Source: Rubrobacter sp. (GTDB lineage Bacteria > Actinomycetota > Rubrobacteria > Rubrobacterales > Rubrobacteraceae). Taken from it: a DNA stretch of 17,738 nt. The DNA is taken from contig JADDPU010000632.1 of NCBI GenBank assembly GCA_016781725.1, positions 1 through 17,738 on the forward strand, given 5' to 3'. Positions 1 to 7,863 of the stretch are shown piece by piece. The notes under the pieces are model-generated. The model made no database searches. It saw nothing but the letters and a program-made list of their open reading frames with translations, and was not told the origin of the DNA. The position numbers were made by a program, and so were the translations under genes. The first letter of the stretch is position 1. Every line of letters begins with the position of its first letter.

Positions 1-423
1 GCCCGCGCGGGCCTGGAGCGATTGGGGCTCGACGTGCCCCACACCGTGATCCCGCCCGACGTCGTCCTCCCCGCCGTCGGCCAGGGCGCCCTGGCGGTTG
101 CCACCCTGGAGGATCACCCGCTCTACTCCCATGTCCGAGACGTGCTCAACCACGAACCAACGGAGAGGGCGGTACGCGCCGAGCGGGCGATGCTAGGCGC
201 GCTCGAAGGCGGTTGCCGGGTCCCGGTCGGCGCGAGCGGCGACTTCGACGGGGGGGTGGTGCGGCTGAGGGGTGTCGTGGCCTCAACGGACGGCGCGCTA
301 GTCTACCGCGGCCAGGCGGAGGGGGACGAGCCGGAGGAAGTCGGGGGGAGGCTGGCGCGGAGCTTGTTGGAGCAGGGAGCCGCGGTGGTGCTCGGCGAGA
401 TCCGGGAGGTGAGGAGTAGGTGA
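1..423 (+). CDS. hemC: Hydroxymethylbilane synthase (porphobilinogen deaminase), C-terminal part
   Basis: This is the C-terminal 140 codons of the enzyme that joins four porphobilinogen units into hydroxymethylbilane in cytosolic tetrapyrrole synthesis; the start lies outside the window. The frame is open from base 1. It shows the family block LPAVGQGALAV near the end of domain 2, then the cofactor loop EGGCRVPVGAS, whose Cys (codon 214-216) covalently holds the dipyrromethane cofactor. The remaining part is domain 3 and ends at a normal place. The stop TGA (421-423) overlaps the GTG start of the next gene in a GTGA arrangement, so the two are translationally coupled. The following hemD-type and hemB genes confirm a haem/sirohaem operon. 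Nothing is odd except truncation by the window edge. Confidence 0.95.
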   Translation, partial: ARAGLERLGLDVPHTVIPPDVVLPAVGQGALAVATLEDHPLYSHVRDVLNHEPTERAVRAERAMLGALEGGCRVPVGASGDFDGGVVRLRGVVASTDGALVYRGQAEGDEPEEVGGRLARSLLEQGAAVVLGEIREVRSR

Positions 424-1955
424 TCTACCTGATAGGGAGCGGACCGGGCGACCCCGGGCTCTTCACGGTCAAGGGTGTTCGGTGCATGGAGGAAGCCGAC
501 GCCGTCGTCTACGACCGGCTCGCCCCGGAGGCGCTACTGAGGTACGCGAAGCCCGGCGCCGAGAGAATCTACGTAGGCAAACGGCCAGGTAACCCCACGA
601 TGAGCCAGGAGGAGATCAACGCCCTCCTGGTGGAGTTGGGAGGCGCCGGAAAGACGGTAGTGCGGCTGAAGGGCGGCGACCCTTACATCTTCGGCCGCGG
701 GGGGGAGGAGGCGCTCGCCCTGGTAGAGGCCGGCCTGCCCTTCGAGGTCGTCCCCGGCGTGACCAGCGGCGTGGCGGCCCCGGCCTACGCCGGCATCCCC
801 GTCACCCACCGCAACGTCTCCACCGGCGTCGCCTTCGTCACCGGCCACGAGGACCCGACCAAGGGCCGCTCGGACGTGGACTGGAGGAGGATCGCGAACG
901 CCGCGGACACGCTGGTGCTCTACATGGGCGTGGGTAGGCTGAAGGAGATCTCCGCGGAGCTCGTCGCGGCCGGCAGGAGCCCCGAGACCCCGGTCGCCTG
1001 CGTGCGGTGGGGCACCATCCCCGAACAGCGGACCGTAACAGGCACCCTAGAAGACATCGCCTGTCGGGTCGTTGAAGCGAACCTCAAACCGCCCGCAATT
1101 ACGGTAGTGGGGGACGTCGTCGCGCTGCGCGAGGCCGGGCTCGACTGGTACGAGCGGCGCCCGCTCTTCGGACGGCGCGTCGTGGTTACGAGGGCTAGGG
1201 CCCAGGCCGGAGAACTCTCCGTCGAGCTCGAGAGGCTAGGGGCCGAGGTCTACGAGTTCCCTACGATAGAGATCCGGGCGCCCGAGGACTTCGGGCCGCT
1301 GGACACGGCGATCGGGGAACTCGACTCCTTCGGCTGGCTCGTCTTCACGAGCGTGAACGGCGTCGAGGCGTTCCTGGGACGCCTGCGCCACCACGGCCTC
1401 GACCTTCGCGCCGTACCGCGCCGCGCGAAGGTAGCTGCCATCGGTCCTGCGACCGCCCGCAAGATAGAGGAGGTCGGGTTGCGCGTCGACGTCGTGCCCG
1501 AGGAGTACCGGGCCGAGGCGCTGATCGAGGTTCTCGAGGCCAGCTCTCTCGCCGGAGAACGCGTGCTCATCCCACGGGCGAAGGTGGCGCGCGAGATCCT
1601 ACCGGAGAAGCTCCGCGAGGCCGGCGCCCAGGTCGTCGTCGCGCCCGCCTACGAGTCCGCCCCGTCCTCCGAAGGGAGAGAGGAGCTCGCGAGGCGCCTC
1701 GAGGCGGGCGAGGTCGACTGCGTCACCTTCACAGCCAGCTCGACGGTCGAGAACTTCGTCGGGGCTTTCGGCGCCGAGGAGGCGTCGCGGCTGCTCTCCG
1801 GGACGCGGGTCGCGTGCATCGGTCCCATAACCGCCGAGACGGCGCGCGGACACGGCCTCGGGGTCGACGCCGAGGCCAAAGAGTACACTATGGCCGGGCT
1901 GGTCGAGGCGGTCACGGACCTCTTCGCCGCCGAGTCGGCAAAGAGAGGTGAATAG
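420..1955 (+). CDS. cobA-hemD: Fused uroporphyrinogen-III C-methyltransferase / uroporphyrinogen-III synthase
   Basis: A 511-residue two-domain enzyme. Residues 1 to about 245 are a SAM-dependent uroporphyrinogen-III methyltransferase, which makes precorrin-2 for sirohaem and cobalamin. Visible motifs are the N-terminal IYLIGSGPGDPGLFTVKG loop, VRLKGGDPYIFGRGGEE, VVPGVTSGVAAPAYAGIPVT and a terminal PAITVVGDVV. Residues of about 250 to 510 are uroporphyrinogen-III synthase (HemD), which closes hydroxymethylbilane into the ring; RRVVVTRARAQAGEL opens it, and FTSVNGVEAF and CVTFTASSTVENF are typical. The GTG start at 420 overlaps the hemC stop. The fusion places ring closure and the first branch-point methylation in one chain. 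Such fusions are known in several Gram-positive and actinobacterial lineages. Both domains look complete. Confidence 0.95.
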   Translation: MIYLIGSGPGDPGLFTVKGVRCMEEADAVVYDRLAPEALLRYAKPGAERIYVGKRPGNPTMSQEEINALLVELGGAGKTVVRLKGGDPYIFGRGGEEALALVEAGLPFEVVPGVTSGVAAPAYAGIPVTHRNVSTGVAFVTGHEDPTKGRSDVDWRRIANAADTLVLYMGVGRLKEISAELVAAGRSPETPVACVRWGTIPEQRTVTGTLEDIACRVVEANLKPPAITVVGDVVALREAGLDWYERRPLFGRRVVVTRARAQAGELSVELERLGAEVYEFPTIEIRAPEDFGPLDTAIGELDSFGWLVFTSVNGVEAFLGRLRHHGLDLRAVPRRAKVAAIGPATARKIEEVGLRVDVVPEEYRAEALIEVLEASSLAGERVLIPRAKVAREILPEKLREAGAQVVVAPAYESAPSSEGREELARRLEAGEVDCVTFTASSTVENFVGAFGAEEASRLLSGTRVACIGPITAETARGHGLGVDAEAKEYTMAGLVEAVTDLFAAESAKRGE

Positions 1956-1956
1956 G

Positions 1957-2937
1957 ATGGCATTCCCGAAGCAGAGGATGCGCAGGACCCGGCGCACGGC
2001 CGGCTTGCGCGGGCTCGTGCGCGAGACGCGGCTCTCGCCTGAGGACTTTATATATCCGCTCTTCGTGACCGCGGGCGAGGACGTGAAGAACCCGGTAGCC
2101 TCCATGCCCGGGGTCTTCCAGCTCTCCATAAACCACGCTGTAGCAGAGGCCGAGCGGGCGCACGAGCTCGGGATACCGGGTGTGCTCCTCTTCGGACTCC
2201 CCGAAACGAAGGACGAGGCGGGCTCGGGGGCCTACGACCCGGAGGGGATCGTCCAGCTCGCCACCCGCGCCATAAAGGAGGCAGTCCCCGAGTTGCTCGT
2301 CGTAACGGACGTGTGCCTGTGCGAGTACACGAGCCACGGCCACTGCGGGGTCGTCCACAGGGAGACCGGCGAGGTCCTCAACGACGTGAGCCTGGAGCTT
2401 CTGGCCCGTACCGCGGCTTCGCACGCCGAGGCTGGCGCCGACGTGGTCGCCCCCTCGGACATGATGGATGGGCGGGTTGCGGCCATCAGGGCCGAGCTCG
2501 ACAACGAGGGCTTCGAGAACACGCCCATCATGGCCTACGCCGCCAAGTACGCCTCGGCCTTCTACGGCCCGTTCCGCGACGCCGCCGACAGCGCGCCGCA
2601 ATTCGGAGATCGGCGCAGCTACCAGATGGACCCGGCCAACGCCCGCGAGGCGCTCGTCGAGACCGGGCTCGACGTCGAGGAGGGCGCCGACATCGTGATG
2701 GTCAAGCCAGCCCTGCCTTACCTCGACGTGCTGCGCCGCGTGCGTGAGGCGACCGATCTGCCCCTGGCCGCGTACAACGTGAGCGGCGAGTACGCGATGG
2801 TGAAGGCCGCGGCCCAAAACGGTTGGCTCGACGAGGAGCGGGCGGTCCTCGAGGCGCTCACGGGCATCAAGCGCGCCGGGGCGGACATCATCATCACGTA
2901 CCACGCCCCCGACGCCGCCCGCTGGTTGTCCGGATGA
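1957..2937 (+). CDS. hemB: Delta-aminolevulinic acid dehydratase (porphobilinogen synthase)
   Basis: Condenses two 5-aminolevulinate molecules into porphobilinogen in the cytosol. All family landmarks are visible: the zinc-site cluster DVCLCEYTSHGHCG with three Cys, so this is the zinc-type enzyme; APSDMMDGRV; the first Schiff-base Lys in YAAKYASAFYGPFRDA; DRRSYQMDP; and the second active-site Lys in MVKPALPYLD. I chose ATG 1957 (326 residues) over the in-frame GTG at 1948, because the SD-like GAGGTG at 1945-1950 lies six bases before the ATG but would overlap the GTG. The gene starts two bases after the preceding stop, so it is the third gene of the same operon. The length is normal for the family. 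No terminator with a U-tract is obvious after it. Confidence 0.96.
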   Translation: MAFPKQRMRRTRRTAGLRGLVRETRLSPEDFIYPLFVTAGEDVKNPVASMPGVFQLSINHAVAEAERAHELGIPGVLLFGLPETKDEAGSGAYDPEGIVQLATRAIKEAVPELLVVTDVCLCEYTSHGHCGVVHRETGEVLNDVSLELLARTAASHAEAGADVVAPSDMMDGRVAAIRAELDNEGFENTPIMAYAAKYASAFYGPFRDAADSAPQFGDRRSYQMDPANAREALVETGLDVEEGADIVMVKPALPYLDVLRRVREATDLPLAAYNVSGEYAMVKAAAQNGWLDEERAVLEALTGIKRAGADIIITYHAPDAARWLSG

Positions 2938-3047
2938 CGGTAGGATAACGCGGTACGTCTTAGGGGCGGCGGATCGCCGGTGCGGGTCACACGATGCACC
3001 CTCGGCCCATCCAGCCCGCCTGGGCGGGTTTGCCATGCTCGACGATT

Positions 3048-3144
3048 ACGGGCACGGTGCGGTTGCCGCCGGTGATCCCGAGCATCCGCTCGTATGCCTC
3101 GCGGTCCTGCTCCACGTCGTACTCGACGAACTCCACGCCGCGCC
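3048..3144. repeat. Left copy of a 97-base direct repeat (glutaredoxin core)
   Basis: Bases 3048-3144 match 16265-16361 at 93 of 97 positions, with an exact run of 47 bases (3048-3094 against 16265-16311). The mismatches are at 3095, 3101, 3109 and 3131. Both copies lie in the same orientation and encode the centre of a glutaredoxin, so they form a direct repeat around 13.1 kb of DNA. Confidence 0.9.
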
Positions 3145-3197
3145 GCTTCAGGTTTTGGCGGTCGGCTGGCCGTATGGATGACCTGCCGTAGTGTAGG

Positions 3198-3236
3198 GTC
3201 CTGGCTACCCAGTTTGATTCCAGCGTGATCCAGGAC
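3198..3236. repeat. Inverted repeat upstream of the flavin reductase gene
   Basis: GTCCTGG (3198-3204) and CCAGGAC (3230-3236) form a perfect 7-base inverted repeat separated by 25 bases. It lies between the dead glutaredoxin and the candidate promoter at 3258-3287. It could be an operator or a weak hairpin; no U-tract follows. Chance occurrence cannot be excluded. Confidence 0.3.
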
Positions 3237-3257
3237 AGTTAAGGGTTCCGTAAGGGA

Positions 3258-3287
3258 TTGGCAAGAGCTGCGTAATTGAGGTAGTGT
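3258..3287 (+). promoter_or_regulatory. Candidate sigma-70-type promoter for the flavin reductase operon
   Basis: TTGGCA (3258-3263, five of six bases to consensus) is followed after 18 bases by TAGTGT (3282-3287, TANNNT form). Transcription would start near 3295, leaving a leader of about 60 bases before the TTG start at 3354. It lies in the only sizeable gap between hemB and the next plus-strand gene. Judged by eye only. Confidence 0.4.
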
Positions 3288-3353
3288 AGGTTTGGGTCGT
3301 GAGCGCTATCCCATGCCTATCTGGCACGACGTCGAACGGAAGGAGCATCCGTC

Positions 3354-4850
3354 TTGGCCTCGAACTATGATCTGGTGGTGATCGGCGGCGGCACCGCAGG
3401 GCTGGTCTCGAGTGCGGGGGCTGCCTCTCTGGGGGCCAGGGTGGCCCTCGTGGAGCGGGACAAGCTCGGCGGAGACTGCCTGTACAGAGGTTGCGTGCCT
3501 ACAAAGACCCTGATCAAGAGCGCCCGCGTCGCGCACCAGATGCGCCGCTCGGAGGAGTACGGTATCAGGAGCGCAGGCTACGAGGTGGACTTCCCGGCCG
3601 TGATGGACCGGATGGACCGGGTCATACAGACGGCTGGCGAGCACGACGAGCCGGCCCGCTTCAGGAAGATGGGCGTCGATGTCTTTCTCGGCGATGAGGC
3701 GAACTTCGTCTCCCCCGATGAGGTCTCGGTGGACGGCCGCCGCCTAGCGACGCGCTGCGTGATCCTCTCCACCGGTTCCCATCCCGTCGCGCCCCCCATC
3801 GAGGGCCTGGAGGAGGTAGGATACCTCACCAACGTAGAGGCTCTCGGTCTTCGGCGGCTGCCCCGCTCGATAATGATCATAGGATCGGGACCCATAGGCT
3901 GCGAGTTCGCCCAGATCTACGCGCGCTTCGGCTCGAAGGTGACCCTCTTCGCCACCGGGGTTCTACCCCTCCCGAAGGAGGACCCCGAGATCAGCGAACT
4001 CGCTAGAGAGGTTCTGGTCGCTGACGGCGTCACCTTCCACGGCGGGTACAGGGCCGAGGAGGCTCGGCTCGAAGGCGGCCACAGAGGCGCGGACGCTTTG
4101 AAGGTAGTAACGGCCACCAGTGAGGGCGGAGAGAGGATCGAGGTTCGGGCGGAGGAGATCCTGGTCGCCGCCGGGCGCGCGCCCACGACCGGGTCGCTGG
4201 CGCTGGAGAACGCTGGCGTAGAGCTGGAAAAGACCGGCGTGAAGGTGAACCAACACCTACGCACCACCGCTCCAAACGTCTATGCCGCCGGGGATGTTAC
4301 GGGTAAGTACCTCTTCACCCACGTCGCCGAATACCAGGGCCGCACCGCCCTGAGGAACGCCCTCTTCCCGTTAAAGACGAAGGCCGACCATCGCGTCGTT
4401 CCCTGGACTACCTTCACCGATCCGGAGGTCGCGCGCGTCGGCTTGACCGAAGAGCAGGCCCGCCAGGAGCACGACGACGTGCGGGTCTACCGCCAGCCTT
4501 TCGCCGGGGTAGACCGGGCCCTTGCCGACGGGGAGACGACCGGGTTCGTGAAGGTGGTCACCGGCGGTAGAGGGAAGATCCTGGGAGGGCACATCATCGG
4601 GCCCGACGCGGGGAACCTGATCCACGAGATCGTCCTGGCGATGCAGCGGGACATCCCCATACAGGCGCTATCCACCATGATCCACGTCTACCCGACGCTC
4701 TCGCAGGCGAACCAGCGAGCCGCGGATAACTACTACCGCGAGAGGCTCTTCACCGACAGGACCCGCCGGGTCTTCTCGGCCTTCTTCGGCGCCCGGCGTC
4801 TGCTGGGGCGGCGCCGGGTAGTCCACGACCCCAGGAGGAGAGGGCGCTGA
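3354..4850 (+). CDS. MerA-like FAD/NAD(P)-dependent disulfide oxidoreductase
   Basis: A cytosolic flavoprotein of the glutathione reductase/lipoamide dehydrogenase/mercuric reductase superfamily, 498 residues. It shows the FAD loop VVIGGGTAGLV (residues 8-18), the redox pair Cys42/Cys47 in GGDCLYRGCVPTK, the NAD(P) loop IIGSGPIGCEFAQ, the second FAD motif YAAGDVTGKYLFTHVA and a C-terminal dimerisation domain. The usual catalytic HPT...E is altered: IHVYPTLSQ places Tyr446 and Gln449 where lipoamide dehydrogenase has His and Glu. It also lacks both the N-terminal metal-binding domain and the C-terminal Cys-Cys pair of true MerA. The substrate is therefore open. TTG 3354 is the start, with AAGGAG about nine bases before it. 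The next gene is a TVP38 protein; reductases of this type are found next to or fused with TVP38 domains in other bacteria. Confidence 0.88.
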   Translation: MASNYDLVVIGGGTAGLVSSAGAASLGARVALVERDKLGGDCLYRGCVPTKTLIKSARVAHQMRRSEEYGIRSAGYEVDFPAVMDRMDRVIQTAGEHDEPARFRKMGVDVFLGDEANFVSPDEVSVDGRRLATRCVILSTGSHPVAPPIEGLEEVGYLTNVEALGLRRLPRSIMIIGSGPIGCEFAQIYARFGSKVTLFATGVLPLPKEDPEISELAREVLVADGVTFHGGYRAEEARLEGGHRGADALKVVTATSEGGERIEVRAEEILVAAGRAPTTGSLALENAGVELEKTGVKVNQHLRTTAPNVYAAGDVTGKYLFTHVAEYQGRTALRNALFPLKTKADHRVVPWTTFTDPEVARVGLTEEQARQEHDDVRVYRQPFAGVDRALADGETTGFVKVVTGGRGKILGGHIIGPDAGNLIHEIVLAMQRDIPIQALSTMIHVYPTLSQANQRAADNYYRERLFTDRTRRVFSAFFGARRLLGRRRVVHDPRRRGR

Positions 4851-4889
4851 GTGCTGCGCGAAGAGAGTAGGCCAGGAGGTGCAAACCGC

Positions 4890-5588
4890 ATGGACCCACG
4901 GGCGGGCCGAGCAAACAAAAGGAAAGGTGCCGGCAAGCTCATCGCCGGCGCCGGCGCCTTGCTTCTGGCCCTCCTGGTTGCCCGCCTCACCGGGGTGACG
5001 GAATACATCAGCCTCGACGGCCTGAACAGCCTGAGGGGCTGGATCAACGGCTTCGGGGTGGTCGCTCCCATCGTTTTTATCGTCGTCTACGTCGTTGCGA
5101 CCGTGGCGTTCTTGCCGGGTGCGCCGCTGTCGCTTCTGGCCGGTCTGGTATTTGGAGCGGTTTGGGGTACCCTGTGGACCGTTATCGGTGCGACGCTGGG
5201 GGCTACGCTGGCTTTCCTGATCGGCCGCTACGCTGCCCGCGGGCTTGTGGAATCCTGGACTGCGGACAACCCGCGGATCAGGAAGCTTGACGAAGGGGTC
5301 GAGAAACACGGCTGGAGGATGCTGCTCATCACCCGGTTGGTGCCCCTGTTCCCCTTCAACCTGCAAAACTACGCCTACGGGCTCACCCGGATCGGTATAG
5401 GCACCTACGTGCTCCTGACAGGGACCTGCATAGTCCCGGGGGTGCTGGTGTACACGTTCGCGGGAGGCTCCCTGGCGAGCGCGAGGGAAAACCTCACCAG
5501 GACCTTCGCGTACCTGGGCGTGGCGGCGGTGGTGTTCGTGTTGATCTCCTTGATCCCCGGCTGGTTGGGGAAGAGGATCGGACGGTAG
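4890..5588 (+). CDS. TVP38/TMEM64 family (VTT domain) membrane protein, copy 1
   Basis: A 232-residue inner-membrane protein of the SNARE-associated/VTT family, related to E. coli YdjX and YdjZ and distantly to DedA proteins. A basic N-terminus precedes TM1 (about 16-34). The core motif FLPGAPLSLLAGLVFG (about 74-89) runs into GATLGATLAFLIGRYAARG, and later come ITRLVPLFPFNLQNYAYGLT and a final hydrophobic segment. ATG 4890 is chosen because AGGAGGTG (4874-4881) lies eight bases before it; a GTG at 4851, directly after the preceding stop, would add 13 polar residues and has a less well placed SD. It is in one operon with the flavin reductase. VTT proteins in other systems move lipids across membranes; the substrate here is unknown. 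Confidence 0.9.
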   Translation: MDPRAGRANKRKGAGKLIAGAGALLLALLVARLTGVTEYISLDGLNSLRGWINGFGVVAPIVFIVVYVVATVAFLPGAPLSLLAGLVFGAVWGTLWTVIGATLGATLAFLIGRYAARGLVESWTADNPRIRKLDEGVEKHGWRMLLITRLVPLFPFNLQNYAYGLTRIGIGTYVLLTGTCIVPGVLVYTFAGGSLASARENLTRTFAYLGVAAVVFVLISLIPGWLGKRIGR

Positions 5589-5609
5589 AATGGTACGCTC
5601 GCGTTCTAC
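5585..5609 (+). terminator. Possible weak hairpin after the first TVP38 gene
   Basis: GTAGAA (5585-5590, overlapping the stop codon) pairs with TTCTAC (5604-5609) over a 13-base loop. There is no U-tract, so a terminator role is doubtful. The 181-base gap up to the binding-protein gene is the natural place for a terminator plus a new promoter; no strong promoter was recognised. Confidence 0.25.
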
Positions 5610-5769
5610 ACTGGAAGGCTGGATCGCTGATCCGTGCTGCGCTCTACCCCGTATCACACACGAACATGGTTCGGCGGGTCTGCCTGTGTGCTTCACGTAT
5701 TCTCGTTACGTTTCGTTGCGCGTGACCGTCCGTGAGGCAGGAGAACCGAGATGACGAGGAGATACTGTT

Positions 5770-7008
5770 TTGAGTTTTAGAGCCTCGATGGTGGTCGCTC
5801 TGACCATGACATCCTTGCTTTTCGTTTCCGCCTGCGGAGGAACCGGTACGGGCGGCGCGGGTTCCTCCGGCGAAGATAGACCGTTCTCGAAGCTGGAAAG
5901 AGAAGCGCGTGGCACGACGGTGAACATATCCATGTACGGTGGAGACGATGCCATCAACGCCTACGTGGACGATTACGTGAAGCCTCGGCTCGAAAAGAAG
6001 TACGACATCACCCTCGAGCGTACGCCCCTCTCCGACACCGCCGACGCCGTGAACAAGCTTCTCGATGAGAAGACCGCAGGGAAGGACAAGGGTACAATCG
6101 ACCTCGTCTGGATCAACGGCGAGAACTTCGCGACCGGCGCGGACGCGGGCCTCTGGTACGGTCCATGGGCCGAGAAGCTCCCCAACGCGAAGTATATCGA
6201 CTGGAGCAGCCAGTCCATCAACCACGACTTCGGCTACCCGGTAGAAGGCCGCGAAGCCCCCTGGGGCAAGGCGCAGTTCGTCATGATCTACGACGCAGCC
6301 AAGGTCGATGACCCGCCGAAGGACACAGACGAGTTGCTCTCCTGGACCAGAGAGCATCCCGGACGCTTCACCTACCCGGCGCCCCCGGACTTCACCGGCA
6401 ACGCCTTTGTGGAGCAGATGCTCTACGGCGTAACGGGCGAGTTCAAGCCCTTCCAGAAACCCTTCGATCAGAAAACCTTCGACCGCGCCTCATCAGAGAC
6501 CTACGAATACCTCGACAAGCTCGAATCGAACCTGTGGCGGTCAGGCGAGACCTACCCCACGTCCTCCACGAAGCTGGACGAGCTCTACCAGAACGGCGAG
6601 GTCTGGCTGGACATGAGCTACAACCCGCAGTTGGCGCAGCGCCAGGTAGACAAGGGCCTCTTCCCGAAGAGCACCCGCACCTACGTCTTCGATTACGGCA
6701 CCCTGAACAATACCCACTACGTCGCCATCCCGTTCAACTCTCCCAATAAGGCCGGTGCCCAGGTAGTGGCGAATTTCCTGGAGAGCCCGGAGGCCCAGAT
6801 AAAGAAGCAGGATCCGGGCGGCTGGGGAGACCTGACGGCCCTGGACATTGGGAAGTTGCCGCAGGACGCCAGAAAGAAGCTCACCGAGCCCCAGGGAGCG
6901 GCCACGCTTCCCACCGAAGTGCTCCAGAAGAACCGGCTGCCTGAGGCCCGCACGAAGTGGCTACTCGAACTTCAAGATGGCTGGCAAGAGAACGTGCTGA
7001 AGAGGTAG
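5770..7008 (+). CDS. ynjB: YnjB-type ABC transporter substrate-binding lipoprotein
   Basis: A 412-residue extracytoplasmic binding protein, membrane-anchored. A short hydrophobic signal ends in the lipobox LFVSACGG with Cys22 as the lipid-modified residue, followed by a Gly/Ser-rich linker. The mature part matches my memory of the YnjB family in ordered blocks: NISMYGGDDAINAYVDDYV, LSDTADAVNKLLDEKTAGKD, DLVWINGENF, APWGKAQFVMIYDAAKV, HPGRFTYPAPPDFTGNAFV, EVWLDMSYNPQLA, TLNNTHYVAIPFNSPNKAG and QDPGGWGDLTALDIGKLP. The start TTG 5770 has GAGGAG eight bases upstream. Two permease genes follow after three bases, so this is the binding component of an importer. The ligand is not known for any member that I can name; the fold group includes thiamine, polyamine and iron binders. 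Confidence 0.9.
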   Translation: MSFRASMVVALTMTSLLFVSACGGTGTGGAGSSGEDRPFSKLEREARGTTVNISMYGGDDAINAYVDDYVKPRLEKKYDITLERTPLSDTADAVNKLLDEKTAGKDKGTIDLVWINGENFATGADAGLWYGPWAEKLPNAKYIDWSSQSINHDFGYPVEGREAPWGKAQFVMIYDAAKVDDPPKDTDELLSWTREHPGRFTYPAPPDFTGNAFVEQMLYGVTGEFKPFQKPFDQKTFDRASSETYEYLDKLESNLWRSGETYPTSSTKLDELYQNGEVWLDMSYNPQLAQRQVDKGLFPKSTRTYVFDYGTLNNTHYVAIPFNSPNKAGAQVVANFLESPEAQIKKQDPGGWGDLTALDIGKLPQDARKKLTEPQGAATLPTEVLQKNRLPEARTKWLLELQDGWQENVLKR

Positions 7009-7011
7009 CGG

Positions 7012-7863
7012 TTGGGAAGCCGGCTCAAGATAGCGCTGCTCCTCGCGCCGGCACTCGTGGTGATCGGGGTCCTCTTCGCCGGGGGCCTCGTCGCCGCCCT
7101 GGTCCAGTCTCTGGGATATTTTCCGGCCATAGGGATGACGCAGGTAAACCTCGCCGCGTACCGCGAGATCCTCACGGACGGGGACTTCCTTAACTCTCTG
7201 CTGCTGACCGTCTACGTTGCCGGGGCCTCCACTGGCATCTCGACGGTCCTTGCGGTGCTGGCCGCGCTGACGCTCAGGCGCAGCAGCGGTCGCTTGTCTG
7301 CCGTCGTCTTCCAGTTGCCCATCACCGTCCCGCACCTCGTTGCGGCGGTCGGTATCTCGCTGGTCGTCTCCCAGACGGGACTCGGGGCCCGGCTCGCAGC
7401 CGGGCTGGGCCTGATCGGGGAACCGAAAGACTTCCCGGCCCTGCTCTACGACCGTTACTCGATAGGCATCATCCTGACGTACGTGTGGAAAGAGACGCCG
7501 TTTGTAGCGCTTGTAGTGCTGGCGTCCCTGCGCGGCGTCGCGGCGGACCTCGAAGACGTGGCGCGTACTCTCGGGGCGGGAGCATGGCAAAGGTTCTGGT
7601 ATGTGGTCTTCCCCGTCATATCGCCTGGCATCGTCGCAGCCAGCCTCATAGTCTTCGCCTTCACCTTCGGTGCGTTCGAGGTCCCTTACCTGCTCGGAAA
7701 GACCTATCCGACCATCCTTCCCGTCACGGCCTACAACGAGTACCGCGACATAGACCTGTCCGCGCGCCCGATCGCGATGGCCATAAACATCCTCATCGCC
7801 GCCTTAACCGCCGTCTTCGCCGCGGCGTACCTGCGTTTCGCAAGGGACCTCGGCCGTGGGTAA
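7012..7863 (+). CDS. ABC transporter permease, N-terminal-half homologue of YnjC
   Basis: A 283-residue inner-membrane permease of the binding-protein-dependent (BPD) type. Hydrophobic helices include ALLLAPALVVIGVLFAGGLV at the start and several later segments. The cytoplasmic EAA loop that docks on the ATPase is visible at about residue 180 as EDVARTLGAGAWQRF followed by VVFPVISPG. TTG 7012 follows the ynjB stop by three bases, with AGAGG at 7001-7005 as SD. It overlaps the second permease by eight bases. In E. coli YnjC both permease halves are one chain of about 510 residues; here they are two genes, so the pore is probably a heterodimer. Confidence 0.9.
   Translation: MGSRLKIALLLAPALVVIGVLFAGGLVAALVQSLGYFPAIGMTQVNLAAYREILTDGDFLNSLLLTVYVAGASTGISTVLAVLAALTLRRSSGRLSAVVFQLPITVPHLVAAVGISLVVSQTGLGARLAAGLGLIGEPKDFPALLYDRYSIGIILTYVWKETPFVALVVLASLRGVAADLEDVARTLGAGAWQRFWYVVFPVISPGIVAASLIVFAFTFGAFEVPYLLGKTYPTILPVTAYNEYRDIDLSARPIAMAINILIAALTAVFAAAYLRFARDLGRG

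Larger units (their letters stand above)
2987..3238 (-). pseudogene. Decayed glutaredoxin-family gene (remnant of a duplicate)
   Basis: The minus strand has an open frame that ends in the TGA at 2987-2989. Its C-terminal two thirds match the intact glutaredoxin at 16204-16434: RRGVEFVEYDVEQDREAY, then RMLGITGGNRTVPVIVE and GWMGRGC, against GVDFVEYDVEK..., GNRTVPVVVEE and GWMGRGC. The N-terminal part is no longer recognisable. The active-site Cys of the intact copy (GCEFS) aligns with Ser (RSSIR), and no ATG, GTG or TTG occurs in frame between the upstream stop at 3239-3241 and the conserved part. I infer a dead or recombined copy rather than an expressed gene. It sits convergently just after hemB. 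Substitutions in the conserved part are few and conservative, which suggests recent decay. Confidence 0.8.

Noticed and set aside
1912..3036. Long minus-strand open frame (about 374 codons) over hemB
   Set aside because: Antisense shadow of a well-recognised gene in GC-rich DNA; no recognisable protein motifs.
4668..5696. Long minus-strand frame over the reductase/TVP38 junction
   Set aside because: Antisense to two recognised genes; composition is typical of a GC-rich shadow frame.
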